A stretch of DNA of 64,000 nt from Thauera sp. GDN1 (GTDB lineage Bacteria; Pseudomonadota; Gammaproteobacteria; Burkholderiales; Rhodocyclaceae), in contig NZ_CP097870.1 of the NCBI RefSeq assembly GCF_029223545.1, forward strand, positions 3,596,001-3,660,000. Direction: 5' to 3'. The translations under genes and the position numbers were made by a program. Below the pieces are notes generated by a model. It did no database searches. It was not told where the DNA came from and was given only the letters and a program-made list of their open reading frames with translations. Below, piece after piece: positions 48,086 to 57,786 of this stretch; position 1 is the first letter of the stretch; every line of letters begins with the position of its first letter.

Positions 48086-48568
48086 ATGCGCAAGACACCC
48101 GCCGCACGAACCCTGGCCTCCGCCCTCGCCGCCGCACTCCTGCTGGTATCGACCGCGGGCTGCGAGAACATGCAGAAGCGCGACTGGGGAACCGCGATCG
48201 GCGGCATCCTCGGTGGCTTCGCCGGCTACAAGATCGGCAATGACAGCGCCGGCGGCGCGGCCATCGGCGCCCTGCTCGGCGGCGTGGTGGGACGCATGAT
48301 CGGCCAGTACATGGACGACGCCGACAAGAAGCGGCTCGCCGAGACGATCGAGAGCGCGCCGCGCGGACAGACGGTGAGCTGGCACAACGACGACAGCGGG
48401 CGCGACTTCGCGGTGACGCCGACCTCGGAGTTCTACGCCGAAGCCGGCAAGGAGTGCCGCCGCTTCGACCAGGTCGTCTATGTGGACGGCCGGCGCGAAG
48501 TGATGGAAGGCGTCGCCTGCCGCACGCCGGGCGAGGAGGCCTTCGACTTCAGCGGCCAGTCGGCCTGA
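48086..48568 (+). CDS. glycine-zipper lipoprotein
   Basis: A 160-residue lipoprotein. A signal sequence ends in the lipobox STAGC (Cys about residue 26). The glycine-zipper stretch GTAIGGILGGFAGYKIGNDSAGGAAIGALLGGVVGRMIG spans about residues 35-75, as in 2TM-glycine-zipper envelope proteins (SlyB/Lpp-like). The rest (VSWHNDDSGRDF, ECRRFDQVVYVDG) resembles the RcnB/surface-antigen tail. It would sit in the outer membrane. GAGG lies before the ATG; the longer frame upstream has no signal. Confidence 0.82.
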   Translation: MRKTPAARTLASALAAALLLVSTAGCENMQKRDWGTAIGGILGGFAGYKIGNDSAGGAAIGALLGGVVGRMIGQYMDDADKKRLAETIESAPRGQTVSWHNDDSGRDFAVTPTSEFYAEAGKECRRFDQVVYVDGRREVMEGVACRTPGEEAFDFSGQSA

Positions 48569-48600
48569 ACGCGGGCGCCCGTGCGCGGCAGGAGTTCCCG

Positions 48601-49644
48601 ATGAAACACACGATCGCACGCAACAGCCTGTGTCTCGTCCTTGTTGTCGCGCTGGGCGCGCAGCCGCTCGCGGTGAGCGCGCAGGGCATCGAGCAATCAC
48701 CTGCACGGCTCGGCGCGACGCCGGCCACGACGACCACCCCCTCGCCGACCACCGACGGGCCGCCCTTGTCGACGAACGACGCCGCCAGCCGCGACTACGG
48801 CGATGGGATCCCTCCGACCGAGGGCGATCGCGGTGGCGGCAGGAACTGGGTGATTCCGGCGATCATCGTCGGCGCCGCGGCGCTGTTCGCGATCGGCAAG
48901 GCGCTCGCGGAAGAGAAGACCGAGCAGCGCGACGACGGCGAGGCCACCCGCGCACTGCTGCGCGACGGCCCGCAACTCGCCCCGCAGTTCAACGGCAGCG
49001 CCTTCGGCGTGCGCGGCCTGGTGCGCGGCGGCTGGCCGGTGGTGGTCGATTACGCCCAGCACCGCCCCGGACGGGTGCTGCTGCGGATCGCGATCCCGGG
49101 CGCCGACACCGTCACCTACCGGCTCGACAAGTTCGGCCTCGGCCGCCACCTGCTGCGTTTCGAGCTGCCGCCCTTCCTCGGCGACCGCCTGCAGCCGGCG
49201 GTGATCGCGCTCACCGCGGCCGACCTCGACACCGGCCGCGAGACGATCGACGGCTTCAGCGTGCATGGCCTCGGCATCGGCCCGCGCGCGGTCGGCTCGG
49301 TGGCGGTCGACCGCCTCGAGTTCGATCCCGGCCTGATGCGCCCCGCGCGCGGCGAGACCGCCGGCTACGCCTTCCATTCGCGCTCCGATTTCGACCACGC
49401 CGCGGTCGAGTTCATGCAGGTGACGCAGAGCCCGGACGGGGTGCGCAAGCGCTACGTCAGGGGCCAGCGCATCGGCCCGGTGCAGCACGACCACCGCATC
49501 GAGAGCGGGCCCACGCAGCGCTGGGACGGCCGCGACGACGACGCCCGGCTCTCCGCCGGCAGTCACCAGCTCCAGGTTCGGGTCTGGGACGAGGGCGGCG
49601 ACTGGGTCGGCGCCTGGTCTGAGTCGCTCGTGCTGGTGCAGTGA
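48601..49644 (+). CDS. secreted/membrane-anchored protein, unknown function
   Basis: A 347-residue protein with a signal peptide (MKHTIARNSLCLVLVVALG, cleavage near VSAQ), then a Thr/Pro-rich linker, a membrane helix (NWVIPAIIVGAAALFAIGKAL, residues about 83-103) and a beta-rich C-terminal part (two Ig-like strands, ending QVRVWDEGGDWVGAWSESLVLVQ). I do not recognise the family. AGGAG precedes the ATG. It lies 32 bp after the lipoprotein gene and probably forms an operon with it. Confidence 0.7.
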   Translation: MKHTIARNSLCLVLVVALGAQPLAVSAQGIEQSPARLGATPATTTTPSPTTDGPPLSTNDAASRDYGDGIPPTEGDRGGGRNWVIPAIIVGAAALFAIGKALAEEKTEQRDDGEATRALLRDGPQLAPQFNGSAFGVRGLVRGGWPVVVDYAQHRPGRVLLRIAIPGADTVTYRLDKFGLGRHLLRFELPPFLGDRLQPAVIALTAADLDTGRETIDGFSVHGLGIGPRAVGSVAVDRLEFDPGLMRPARGETAGYAFHSRSDFDHAAVEFMQVTQSPDGVRKRYVRGQRIGPVQHDHRIESGPTQRWDGRDDDARLSAGSHQLQVRVWDEGGDWVGAWSESLVLVQ

Positions 49645-49678
49645 AGCACACGGCCCCGGAAGTTCAGGTGGGCGCGCG

Positions 49679-52600
49679 TCAATGCGCGCAGCCGGTTGCC
49701 GCGCGTTGCGCAGCGAGCATGAGCGCGCACCACTCGGCGCGCGGGAGCGCACGGATCGCGCCCTGCGCGTCCATCGCGGTCGCGTTGCCGAGCGCGAGCC
49801 AGGTCGCCACGTCGACGGTTGCGGTCTGCGGCAGCGGCCAGTGCCAGCGCCGCGCCTGGCCCTGCGCCTGCTGGCCGGCGGCAGCGAACAGATCGCCCTC
49901 GATCACGCCCTGTGCGGGATAGAGCACGTCCGAGCGCAGCAGCGCGCTGAGCGGCCGCCCGCCGGCGGCGTCCCACAGGCGCACGCCGCTGCCGCCCCAC
50001 AGCACGACGCGATCGCCGTCGAGCAGGGCGCCGCCGCGCACCGCCTCGTCGAGCGCGAGCGGCGGCGACAGGCGCGCCCCCGGCCCGAGGCGGCGGGCCA
50101 GCGGTCCGCCCGCCAGCAGGACCTGCTCGCCGCGGGCGTGCAGCAGCTGGTAGTCGTGCAGGCCGAGCTCGTCCAGCCTCGCCTTCAGGGCGGCGTCCGG
50201 CGGCTGCGCGCGCGGCAGGGCCGCCATCCCGCCCGGCGCCGCCGGCGCGGTCAGTTCGAGCGCCGGCTGGCGCCGCCACAGGCGCAGGCTGCCGTCGTCC
50301 GCCCAGGTGAGAATGGTGCCGCCGGTATCGTCGAAGGCCGCACCGGTCACGCGCCCGGGATGGCGCAGCGGCAGGCTCAGGGGTGTCAGCGTGCCCGCGT
50401 CCCACAGCCTCGCACCCGCCGCGCGGCTCCAGGCCAGCACGCGGTTCCCCTCGGCATCGGCGACGGCCATCACCGGCGCCTCCTCGCGATGGTGACGTCC
50501 GCGCGCAGCCTGCGTGCCGGACTCCAGGTCCCACACCGCCAGCCGGCCATCCGCGCCGGCGGTGAGCAGGCGCCGCGCGCCCGGCAGCAGCAGCACCCGC
50601 GACAGGCTGCCCTCGCCGTCGAGCGGATGATCGAAGCGCGGCGTGCCATCGTCGGCCTGCCACACCCGCAGCCGACCGCGGCCGGCGCTCCACGACACCG
50701 CCACGCCGGCTCCGGCGTCGACGCGCACGCCGTCGATGGTCTCGGGCGAATGCCAGCGCGCCGTCACCCGGCCCGCGACGATGTCGTGGCGGATCAGCGC
50801 GCTGTCGCAGAAGCTGAGCGCGCTGCGGCCGTCGGCGGCGAGCTCCACGCCGCGCGGCGCGCAGCCGGTCTCCCAGTCCACCGTCGCACCCGCCGCGTCC
50901 ACATGCCAGAAGCGGCCGGCGGCGTTCCAGGCGAGCAGCCCGCCGCGCTCGACGAAGGCGGCGCCGGCAAGCGCCTGGCCGCCAAGCACCGGGCCGGCGG
51001 GCGCACCCTCGGGCAGCGACCAGCGGCGCAGGCCATCGTCGCCCCAGCCGACCAGCCAGCGGCCGTCGCGGTCGGCGGCGATGCGCGCCACCCCGCCCTG
51101 CGCCAGCGCACGCGGCGGCTCCTCCCCGCCCCACAGCCACACACCGCCAGCGGCGTCGCGCGTGGTCACCCGGCCGTCGGCGAGGACGAGGCCGTCGGCC
51201 ACCGCATCCGGATGCTCGAAAGCCGCGCGCTGGCGGCCGTCGCCGAGCGCGTGCACCCACGCCGCGCGGCCGCGCCAGGCCAGCACCACGGGCGCCGCCG
51301 CCCCCGGCCGCACACCGTCCGGCGTGCCCGGCAGGGTGATCTCGCCGGCCAGCTCGAGCCCGCCGGCGAGCATGGCGATCGCAATCAGCGCGTTGTCGCG
51401 CTCGGCACCGCCACCGCCCAGATCGGCCGCACGCGCCAGGTAATGGGCGGCACGCAGCGCATCGTCCGCGGCGTCGCGCGCCGACAGCGCACCACTCCAG
51501 TAGCTGTCTACGCGCTGTCGAGCGGTCTCGCGTTGCTGCTGCCAGAAACCGGCGCCGAGCGCGACGGACGCCAGCAGCAACGCGACCAGCCCGCCGCGCG
51601 CACCCAGCCGCCGCAGGCGCGCCCGCCGCGCCGCCGCCGCGCTGGCGTCGATCCAGGCGCGCAGGGGCTCGCCCAGCTCCTGCGCACGCTCGCCCTGCCA
51701 GCGCCGCGCCTCCGCGAGCGGACCGCCGTGCAGCAGCAGGCCGACGTCATCCGGTGCGCACTGCCAGGCCTCGGCGGCGGCCAGCGCATGCTGGCGCCAG
51801 AGCAGGAACACGCGGTCCTCGTCCAGCCAGCGGCGCAGCAGGTCCCAGGCGCGGAACAGGGCCTCGTGCGCCACCTCCAGCGTGCGCGCCCCACCCTCCT
51901 CCTGGCCGGACACCAGCAGGCGGGCGGCGACCAGAGCCTCGAGCAGCGGATGCGCGGCCGCGGGCAGATCCTCCCAGCGCGCCGCGCGCCGGGTGTAGCC
52001 GCCCTCGGGCTCGACCCGCACCAGCTGGCGGAAGGCGCTGCGCAACGCGGCGAGCGCATCGGGCGCCGGCGCGAGTGCGGCGAGCACCGCCGCGGCCTCG
52101 TCGCGGATCGCCCCCTCCAGGCCGCCGAAGCGCTCGCGGTACTCGTCGAGGGTGATGCGGCGATCGTCGCCGAAGTCGCGCCACAGCCGGTTCAGGGTGA
52201 AGGCCAGCAGCGGCAGCGCGTCGGGACTGCCGGTGTCGTGCGCGAGGGCCTCGACCAGGCCCTCCTCCAGCTCGAGTCCGGCGACGCGTGCCGGGCCGGT
52301 GATGATCTCGGCGAAATGGCTGGCGTTCATCGGTGCCAGCGCCTGCTGGCGGAAGGGCAGCGCAGCCCAGGCCGGCAGCGTCTGCAGGGCGCCGAGGTAG
52401 TCCGCGCGCAGCGTCGCCAGGCAGTAGAGCTCGCCCGATTCGGGCGCGAGCGCCGCGCGCAGCGCCTGCACGAAGCGCACCGCCGCCTCGGGCGTGCTGG
52501 TGGTCACGAGCTCCTCGAGCTGGTCGACCACCAGCAGCACCGCCGGCCGCCCGGGCTCGGCCGCGAAGGCCGAGGCGAACGCCCTGCCCAGCGCGGCGGG

Positions 52601-53332
52601 CTCCACGGCGGACGCGGGCTGGCCGGGCGGCAGCAGGCGGGCGAGCTCCTCGTCGGGCCGGTGCAGGGGCCGCATCGGACCGAGCACCCGCCATTCCGCC
52701 ATGCGCGCGATGCGCGGCAGCACGCCTGCGCGCACCAGCGAGGACTTGCCGCTGCCCGAGGCGCCGACCACCACCAGCAGGCGATCGCCGCCGTAGCGGC
52801 GCATCTGCGCCAGGGTGTCGAGGCAGCGGCGCTGCTCCTGGTCGCGGCCGAAGTACACCGCGGCGTCGGCGGCCTGGAAGGGCGCGAGGCCGGGATAGGG
52901 CGCGCGCCCGCTGTCCCAGGAGAAGCTGTCGGCGGGATCCAGCCCGGCGGCCTGCAGGCCGCGCCACAGGCGGGCATAGCCGTCCTCGGCATCGATGCGC
53001 ACATCGACGACCTGGGTGTCGAGCAGCAGCGGCCGCAGCGCGCATTCGCCGATCAGCACCGGGAACAGGCGCTTGCCGAGCGCACGCGCATGGGTGATCT
53101 CGGCGAAGCACCAGTCCGAGGCCATCGAGTGCGCGCTGCACAGCACCACCACGCCGCTGCAGCCGCGCAGGCGGGCGTAGATCTCGCGCTCCCAGTCGCG
53201 CCCGGCGGGAATGCCGTCGGCGGGATCGAAGTCGAGGAACAGCGACTGGTAGCCCCGGGCGCGCAGGCGCGCAGCCATGTCCTCGGCCGCCTGCCGGTCG
53301 CGACTGCTGTGGCTGATGAAGATCCCCGACAC
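49679..53332 (-). CDS. TIR-STAND-WD40 protein, putative defence NADase
   Basis: About 1217 residues. Residues 1-130 are a TIR domain: GIFISHSSRDRQAAEDMA, and the SDWCFAE motif with Trp74, Cys75 and the probable catalytic Glu78 of TIR NADases. Next comes a STAND-type NTPase: Walker A VVGASGSGKSSLVRAG near 189-197, a Walker B-like LLVVDQLEEL, and a winged-helix segment. A membrane helix (LVALLLASVALGAGFW) lies near 581-597. The C-terminal 600 residues hold WD40-like repeats (AVWDLESGTQAARGRHHR, SLRLWRR). TIR-STAND proteins act in bacterial immunity by depleting NAD when triggered; that role is inferred. The GTG at 53332 has GGGAGG; a GTG at 53350 is possible. Confidence 0.85.
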   Translation of the reverse strand: MSGIFISHSSRDRQAAEDMAARLRARGYQSLFLDFDPADGIPAGRDWEREIYARLRGCSGVVVLCSAHSMASDWCFAEITHARALGKRLFPVLIGECALRPLLLDTQVVDVRIDAEDGYARLWRGLQAAGLDPADSFSWDSGRAPYPGLAPFQAADAAVYFGRDQEQRRCLDTLAQMRRYGGDRLLVVVGASGSGKSSLVRAGVLPRIARMAEWRVLGPMRPLHRPDEELARLLPPGQPASAVEPAALGRAFASAFAAEPGRPAVLLVVDQLEELVTTSTPEAAVRFVQALRAALAPESGELYCLATLRADYLGALQTLPAWAALPFRQQALAPMNASHFAEIITGPARVAGLELEEGLVEALAHDTGSPDALPLLAFTLNRLWRDFGDDRRITLDEYRERFGGLEGAIRDEAAAVLAALAPAPDALAALRSAFRQLVRVEPEGGYTRRAARWEDLPAAAHPLLEALVAARLLVSGQEEGGARTLEVAHEALFRAWDLLRRWLDEDRVFLLWRQHALAAAEAWQCAPDDVGLLLHGGPLAEARRWQGERAQELGEPLRAWIDASAAAARRARLRRLGARGGLVALLLASVALGAGFWQQQRETARQRVDSYWSGALSARDAADDALRAAHYLARAADLGGGGAERDNALIAIAMLAGGLELAGEITLPGTPDGVRPGAAAPVVLAWRGRAAWVHALGDGRQRAAFEHPDAVADGLVLADGRVTTRDAAGGVWLWGGEEPPRALAQGGVARIAADRDGRWLVGWGDDGLRRWSLPEGAPAGPVLGGQALAGAAFVERGGLLAWNAAGRFWHVDAAGATVDWETGCAPRGVELAADGRSALSFCDSALIRHDIVAGRVTARWHSPETIDGVRVDAGAGVAVSWSAGRGRLRVWQADDGTPRFDHPLDGEGSLSRVLLLPGARRLLTAGADGRLAVWDLESGTQAARGRHHREEAPVMAVADAEGNRVLAWSRAAGARLWDAGTLTPLSLPLRHPGRVTGAAFDDTGGTILTWADDGSLRLWRRQPALELTAPAAPGGMAALPRAQPPDAALKARLDELGLHDYQLLHARGEQVLLAGGPLARRLGPGARLSPPLALDEAVRGGALLDGDRVVLWGGSGVRLWDAAGGRPLSALLRSDVLYPAQGVIEGDLFAAAGQQAQGQARRWHWPLPQTATVDVATWLALGNATAMDAQGAIRALPRAEWCALMLAAQRAATGCAH

Positions 53333-53418
53333 CGCTGCCCTCCCGCTCACCCGCCGCCCGGGTCACAGCGCCCATCCGCGCGCGGTCGCATACGCAGGTG
53401 GGCGCCCCTCCTGTCGTT

Positions 53419-55023
53419 CTAGCGCGCCGGAGCCACCAGCGCACGGGCTTCGGCCAGCGCCGTCTCCAGGTCGTCGCGCAGGATCGCCGCCGGCAGGTGC
53501 GGCGCGCGCAGGCGCAGCAGCTGCGCGTGGATGGCCGGCGGCACCACGACCAGGGCGGCGATGGCCTGCGCCTTCAGGCGCTCGATCATCTCCTCGAGCG
53601 CGAACTGCGCCGACAGGTCCATGAACGGCACCCGGCTGCAGTCGAACACCGCCACCCGGGTACCGATCACCTGGTCCACGCGGTCGAGGAGCTGGCTCGC
53701 CGAACCGAAGAAGAAGGCGCCGTCGATCTCGATGACGCGGATGCCGCTTTCCAGGTCGGCCTCCAGGCGTGCGTCGGCAAGCGCCGCTTCATGAGGCAGC
53801 GGGCGCACGCGGAAGCTCGCCTGGCGGGCGAGGCGATGGATGATCAGCATCATCGACAGCACCACCCCGGCGCCCACCGCGACGATCAGGTCCACCAGCA
53901 CGGTGAGCACGAACACCGCCGCCATCACCGCGACGTCCGCGCGCGGCGCGGTGTGCACCAGGCGCAGCATTCTGTAGTCGAGGATGTCGACGCCGACCTT
54001 GATCAGGATGCCGGCCAGCACCGCGAGCGGGATGCGCTCGGCGAACGGCCCCAGCCCGAGCAGCAGCGCGAGCAGGAACAGCGCATGGACCACGCCCGAG
54101 GTCCGTCCCTTGCCGCCGGACTTGATGTTGATCACCGTGCGCATGGTCGCACCCGCCCCCGGCAGCCCGCCGACGAAGGCGCACAGCAGGTTGCCGACGC
54201 CCTGCCCGATCAGCTCGCGATTGGAATGGTGGCGGGTGCGGGTGATGGAGTCGGCGACCAGCGAGGTCAGCAGGCTGTCGATGCTGCCGAGCAGGCCGAG
54301 GGTGATGCCGAGCAGCAGCACGGTGGTCCAGGTCTCGAGCGTGAACACGGGCAGCACCACCTCCGGCAGGCCGCGCGGGATGTCGCCGATCACCGGCACC
54401 GACAGCCCGGCCGCGGTGGCGAGCGCGGTCATCGCCACCAGCGCCACCAGCGGCGCCGGCACGATGCGGCTCACCGCCATCGGCGTGCGGAACACGATCA
54501 CCAGGGTCAGGAAACCGATCAGCAGCGCCTCGCCATTGACCTGCGCCAGCACGGCGGGCAGCCCGAGCACCGCGGCCAGCGGCGAGGGCAGGGACGGCGC
54601 ACCGAGCAGCGGCGCGCTCTGCAGCAGCACGATGATGACCCCGATACCGCTCATGAAGCCCGACACCACCGGGTAGGGGATGAAGCGCACCAGCCCGCCG
54701 GCACGCACCAGGCCGAGCCCGATCTGCACCAGCCCGCCGACCAGCACCGCGGCCATCGCCACCGCGAGATTCCCGCCCACCACCGCGAGCGCCGAGGCGA
54801 ACACCACGGTCATCGGCCCGGTCGGCCCGGAGATCTGCATGCGCGTGCCGCCGAGCAGCGCGGCGACGAAGCCGAGCACGATGGCGCCATAGAGGCCGGC
54901 CGCCGCCCCGGCCCCGGAGGCCACGCCGAAGGCGAGCGCGAGCGGCAGGGCGACGACCCCGGCGGTCAGCCCGCCGAAGAAATCCCCCCGCAAACGACCG
55001 AGTGTCGAACCATGCCCGTCCAT
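53419..55023 (-). CDS. SulP-family anion transporter with STAS domain
   Basis: A 534-residue inner-membrane transporter. It begins RGDFFGGLTAGVVALPLALAFG, has the SulP motif TRMQISGPTGPMTVVF and about 12 helices to residue 390, then a cytoplasmic STAS domain (VIEIDGAFFFGSASQLLDRVDQV, VFDCSRVPFMDLSAQFALEE). SulP members carry sulfate, bicarbonate or other anions, often with sodium or protons. The ATG at 55023 fits the family. It is divergent from the prs gene. Confidence 0.9.
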   Translation of the reverse strand: MDGHGSTLGRLRGDFFGGLTAGVVALPLALAFGVASGAGAAAGLYGAIVLGFVAALLGGTRMQISGPTGPMTVVFASALAVVGGNLAVAMAAVLVGGLVQIGLGLVRAGGLVRFIPYPVVSGFMSGIGVIIVLLQSAPLLGAPSLPSPLAAVLGLPAVLAQVNGEALLIGFLTLVIVFRTPMAVSRIVPAPLVALVAMTALATAAGLSVPVIGDIPRGLPEVVLPVFTLETWTTVLLLGITLGLLGSIDSLLTSLVADSITRTRHHSNRELIGQGVGNLLCAFVGGLPGAGATMRTVINIKSGGKGRTSGVVHALFLLALLLGLGPFAERIPLAVLAGILIKVGVDILDYRMLRLVHTAPRADVAVMAAVFVLTVLVDLIVAVGAGVVLSMMLIIHRLARQASFRVRPLPHEAALADARLEADLESGIRVIEIDGAFFFGSASQLLDRVDQVIGTRVAVFDCSRVPFMDLSAQFALEEMIERLKAQAIAALVVVPPAIHAQLLRLRAPHLPAAILRDDLETALAEARALVAPAR

Positions 55024-55264
55024 GAGGCGCCTCGAATCGAAAGGCTCGTCCGGGCGGTTCGGACGGGTTCACGATGGCTGTCCCCGGGCCGCCTTGTTTT
55101 GGGCAACGATGTGGCAAAAAACGGCGCGCCGCAAGCCCCCGGACCCGCCCGGCCGTGACGTCTTCCCGTAGCATTGCGTCTGCGTCCGGCGCATGCCGCC
55201 GCCCCGCCCCACATCGGCAGCACCGCCCGCACGCGGGTCAATCCACCACAGGAGTCTTCGACCG

Positions 55265-56209
55265 ATGATCAAGCACGGCCTCCAGATCTTCGCCTGCAAC
55301 GCCAGCCGCGATCTCGCCTGCGACATCAGCCAGCGCCTGGGCATGCGCCCGGGACAGCTCGAGATCTCGCGCTTTTCCAACGACAACCTGCGCGTGCAGG
55401 TGCAGGAGAACGTGCGCGAGCGCGACGTCTTCGTGCTGCAGTCCTTCACCGAGCCGGTGAGCGAGCACATCATGGAGCTGCTGATCACCCTCGACGCCCT
55501 GCGCAGCGCCTCGGCGCAGCGCATCACCGCGGTGATCCCCTACTACTCCTACGCGCGCTCGGACAAGAAGGACGCGCCACGGATCTCGATCACCGGGCGC
55601 CTGATCGCCGACCTGCTGCACACCGCCGGCGCCGACCGAGTGCTGACCATGGACCTGCATGCCGACCAGGTGCACGGCTTCTTCAGCGTGCCGGTGGACC
55701 ACCTGACCGCCGTGTCCCTGATCGCGGACCACTTCCGCAACCAGTACGACCTGTCGAACATGGTCGCGGTGGCGACCGACGCCGGCGGCGCCAAGCGCAC
55801 CGGGCGCTTCTCGGAGAAGCTCGGCATCCCGATGGCGATCATCGACAAGCGCCGGGTGTCGGACACGGCGGTGAAGCAGGGCCAGGTGGTGGGCGACGTC
55901 GTCGGGCGCGACGTGGTGATCTTCGAGGACGAGATCGCCACCGGCGGCACGCTGGTGGCGTCGATCGCCACGCTGAGGGCCGCCGGCGCGAAGAGCGTGC
56001 ATGCCGCGGCGACCCACGGCGTGCTGTGCGGCCCGGCGATCGAGCGCCTGCGCGAGGCGGCGATCGACTCGATCGTGGTCACCAATACCGTGAACGTGCC
56101 CGCCGAAAAGCGCATCGACAAGCTCACCGTGCTCAACGTCGCGCCGCTGTTCGCCGCCGCGATCGAGCGCATCCACAGCGGCCAGAGCGTGGGCGCGCTG
56201 TTCGAGTGA
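55265..56209 (+). CDS. prs: ribose-phosphate pyrophosphokinase
   Basis: The 314-residue enzyme makes PRPP from ribose 5-phosphate and ATP. Visible are FSNDNLRVQVQENVRERDVF (ATP site), the metal-binding LTMDLHADQVHGFF and the PRPP loop VIFEDEIATGGT near residue 220. Length is standard. The ATG has AGGAG. In many betaproteobacteria the housekeeping prs stands next to ispE and a tRNA-Gln; here none of these is adjacent, so this may be a second copy (inference). Confidence 0.93.
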   Translation: MIKHGLQIFACNASRDLACDISQRLGMRPGQLEISRFSNDNLRVQVQENVRERDVFVLQSFTEPVSEHIMELLITLDALRSASAQRITAVIPYYSYARSDKKDAPRISITGRLIADLLHTAGADRVLTMDLHADQVHGFFSVPVDHLTAVSLIADHFRNQYDLSNMVAVATDAGGAKRTGRFSEKLGIPMAIIDKRRVSDTAVKQGQVVGDVVGRDVVIFEDEIATGGTLVASIATLRAAGAKSVHAAATHGVLCGPAIERLREAAIDSIVVTNTVNVPAEKRIDKLTVLNVAPLFAAAIERIHSGQSVGALFE

Positions 56210-56221
56210 GGGGGCGACTGC

Positions 56222-57133
56222 TCAGGTGAGCACGAACTCCGCGTCCGGCTGCGGCGCGGGCGGCGCCACCTCGCCGAGCAGTTCGCGCAGGCTGGCGTCG
56301 ATGGCGGAGACGATGGCGTCGAGCGCGAGGTCGTTCGTCATCGTGCCGAAGGGCTCCTCGATCTCGTCGCTGAGGGCTTCGAGCGCGAAGAAGGTGTAGG
56401 ACACGAAGCCGACCACCAGCGGCGTCATCCAGCCCGTCGTATCCACCAGCCCGAAGGGCAGCAGCATGCAGTAAGCGTACGAGCTGCGATGCAGGATCAC
56501 CGTGTAGGTGAAGGGCAGCGGCGTGTTGGCAATGCGCTCGCAACCGCCCAGGGCGGCCGAGAGCTCGTCAACCGAGCGCTCCATGTGCTGGGACAGGATC
56601 GGCGACAGCTGGCCCGCCTCGCGCACGCCGCGCAACCATTGTCCGAGCCACAGCAGCACCAGCGCGGGTGCGAAACGCACGGTCCGCACGCGCGCGAGCA
56701 CCTCGTCGGGGAGCAGGCCGTCGAGCCCTTCGTCCCGCGGGCGGCCGCGCAGCTGGTTGCGCATCGTGGTCGCGAACGCGATCAGGCCGAGCACGAAGGG
56801 ACGCACATCGACCCCGTCGGCGGTCAGCGTCAGCGCATGGCGCGCGAGGTTGCGCGCTTCGACCAGCACCACCCCCCAGAACTTGCGCGCCTCCCAGTAG
56901 CGGTCGTAGCTCGCGTTGATGCGAAAACCGAGGAAGATCGCCAGCGCCACGCCCATCAGCGAGAACGGTGCCGAGGTCAGCGTGACCTTGATGTGGAAGA
57001 GCTGACCGTGGGCCAGCACCACGGCACACGACAGCAGCAGCACGAAGATCTGCTGCGGCAGGATGCGCGGCAGCAGGGAGCCGCGGCGGACGAAGAGCAG
57101 GTGAATCCAGTGCGGACGGGGACGGACGATCAC
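56222..57133 (-). CDS. bestrophin-like anion channel (YneE type)
   Basis: A 303-residue membrane protein with four helices. The segment LGFRINASYDRYWEARKFWG is the bacterial bestrophin signature and ALEALSDEIEEPFG near the C-terminus is the conserved cytoplasmic loop. Bacterial homologues conduct ions. The GTG at 57133 gives the usual opening IVRPRPHWIHLLFVRRGS, but no ribosome site is clear; the longer frame adds a charged, unconserved stub. It is 29 bp from the convergent prs stop region. Confidence 0.82.
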   Translation of the reverse strand: MIVRPRPHWIHLLFVRRGSLLPRILPQQIFVLLLSCAVVLAHGQLFHIKVTLTSAPFSLMGVALAIFLGFRINASYDRYWEARKFWGVVLVEARNLARHALTLTADGVDVRPFVLGLIAFATTMRNQLRGRPRDEGLDGLLPDEVLARVRTVRFAPALVLLWLGQWLRGVREAGQLSPILSQHMERSVDELSAALGGCERIANTPLPFTYTVILHRSSYAYCMLLPFGLVDTTGWMTPLVVGFVSYTFFALEALSDEIEEPFGTMTNDLALDAIVSAIDASLRELLGEVAPPAPQPDAEFVLT

Positions 57134-57238
57134 GACGGGCGGGCGCGGGCAGAGGCGGGAAGGCGTGGATTCTGACAGCTTCCGCGCGTCGGCGAAGCGA
57201 TTTCCGCAGCCGGCCGCGGCCGTGCGCCGCGGCTCCAC

Positions 57239-57712
57239 TCACTCGCCCGGTCGCGCCGACACCAGCCAGTAGGTCACGCCGAGCGCGAGCACGATCACCC
57301 CGATCGCGAACAGGTACGTCGGCTCCAGCGTGCCGAGGTCGAGCACGATCACCTTGCGCGCGATCGCCATCAGCGCGGTGGCGATCACGAGCTTGACGTG
57401 GATGACGTCGTCGCGCAGGTAGAGCGTGATGTTGACGAAGATCTCGATCGCGATCAGCACCGCCAGGAAGGCGGCGAAGACGACGAAGATGTCGTTCAGG
57501 TCGAGCAGCAGGAAGGGCGGATCGGACAGCTTCTCGTACAGCACGAGGACGACGTCGGCCACCGTCCACAGGATCACCGCCACCATCAGCACCGCGAGCA
57601 CGCGGATCGCCTGGCGGATGATCCAGTGCAGGCGGTCGATCAGCGGGTCGTCGACGCGCTCGCCGAGGTGGTTGTCGTGTTCCGGCGGGCGCGCGATCTT
57701 CGTGATGTCCAT
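57239..57712 (-). CDS. PsiE-family membrane protein
   Basis: A 157-residue inner-membrane protein with four helices: AIRVLAVLMVAVILWTVADVV, FVVFAAFLAVLIAIEIFVNI, VKLVIATALMAIARKVIVLD and the C-terminal FAIGVIVLALGVTYWL. The pattern and the RDDVIHVKLVIATALMAIARKVI loop match the phosphate-starvation-inducible PsiE family. Its molecular role is unknown. It lies directly upstream of the bestrophin gene on the same strand. Confidence 0.85.
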   Translation of the reverse strand: MDITKIARPPEHDNHLGERVDDPLIDRLHWIIRQAIRVLAVLMVAVILWTVADVVLVLYEKLSDPPFLLLDLNDIFVVFAAFLAVLIAIEIFVNITLYLRDDVIHVKLVIATALMAIARKVIVLDLGTLEPTYLFAIGVIVLALGVTYWLVSARPGE

Positions 57713-57786
57713 GTCGTACTCCCGGGTTCCGCATCAATCTGCACATCTTGCGGCGCCGGGGCGGTGGCCCGGCGCCGCGATCGCAG

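Noticed and set aside
49682..53422. A 1246-codon open frame opposite the TIR-STAND gene
   Set aside because: The translation is repetitive Arg/Gln/Ala-rich sequence with no motif. The minus strand has TIR, Walker and WD40 motifs in order.
55024..55264. A tRNA gene expected near ribose-phosphate pyrophosphokinase
   Set aside because: No cloverleaf or T-loop sequence is present; the space is an ordinary divergent promoter region.
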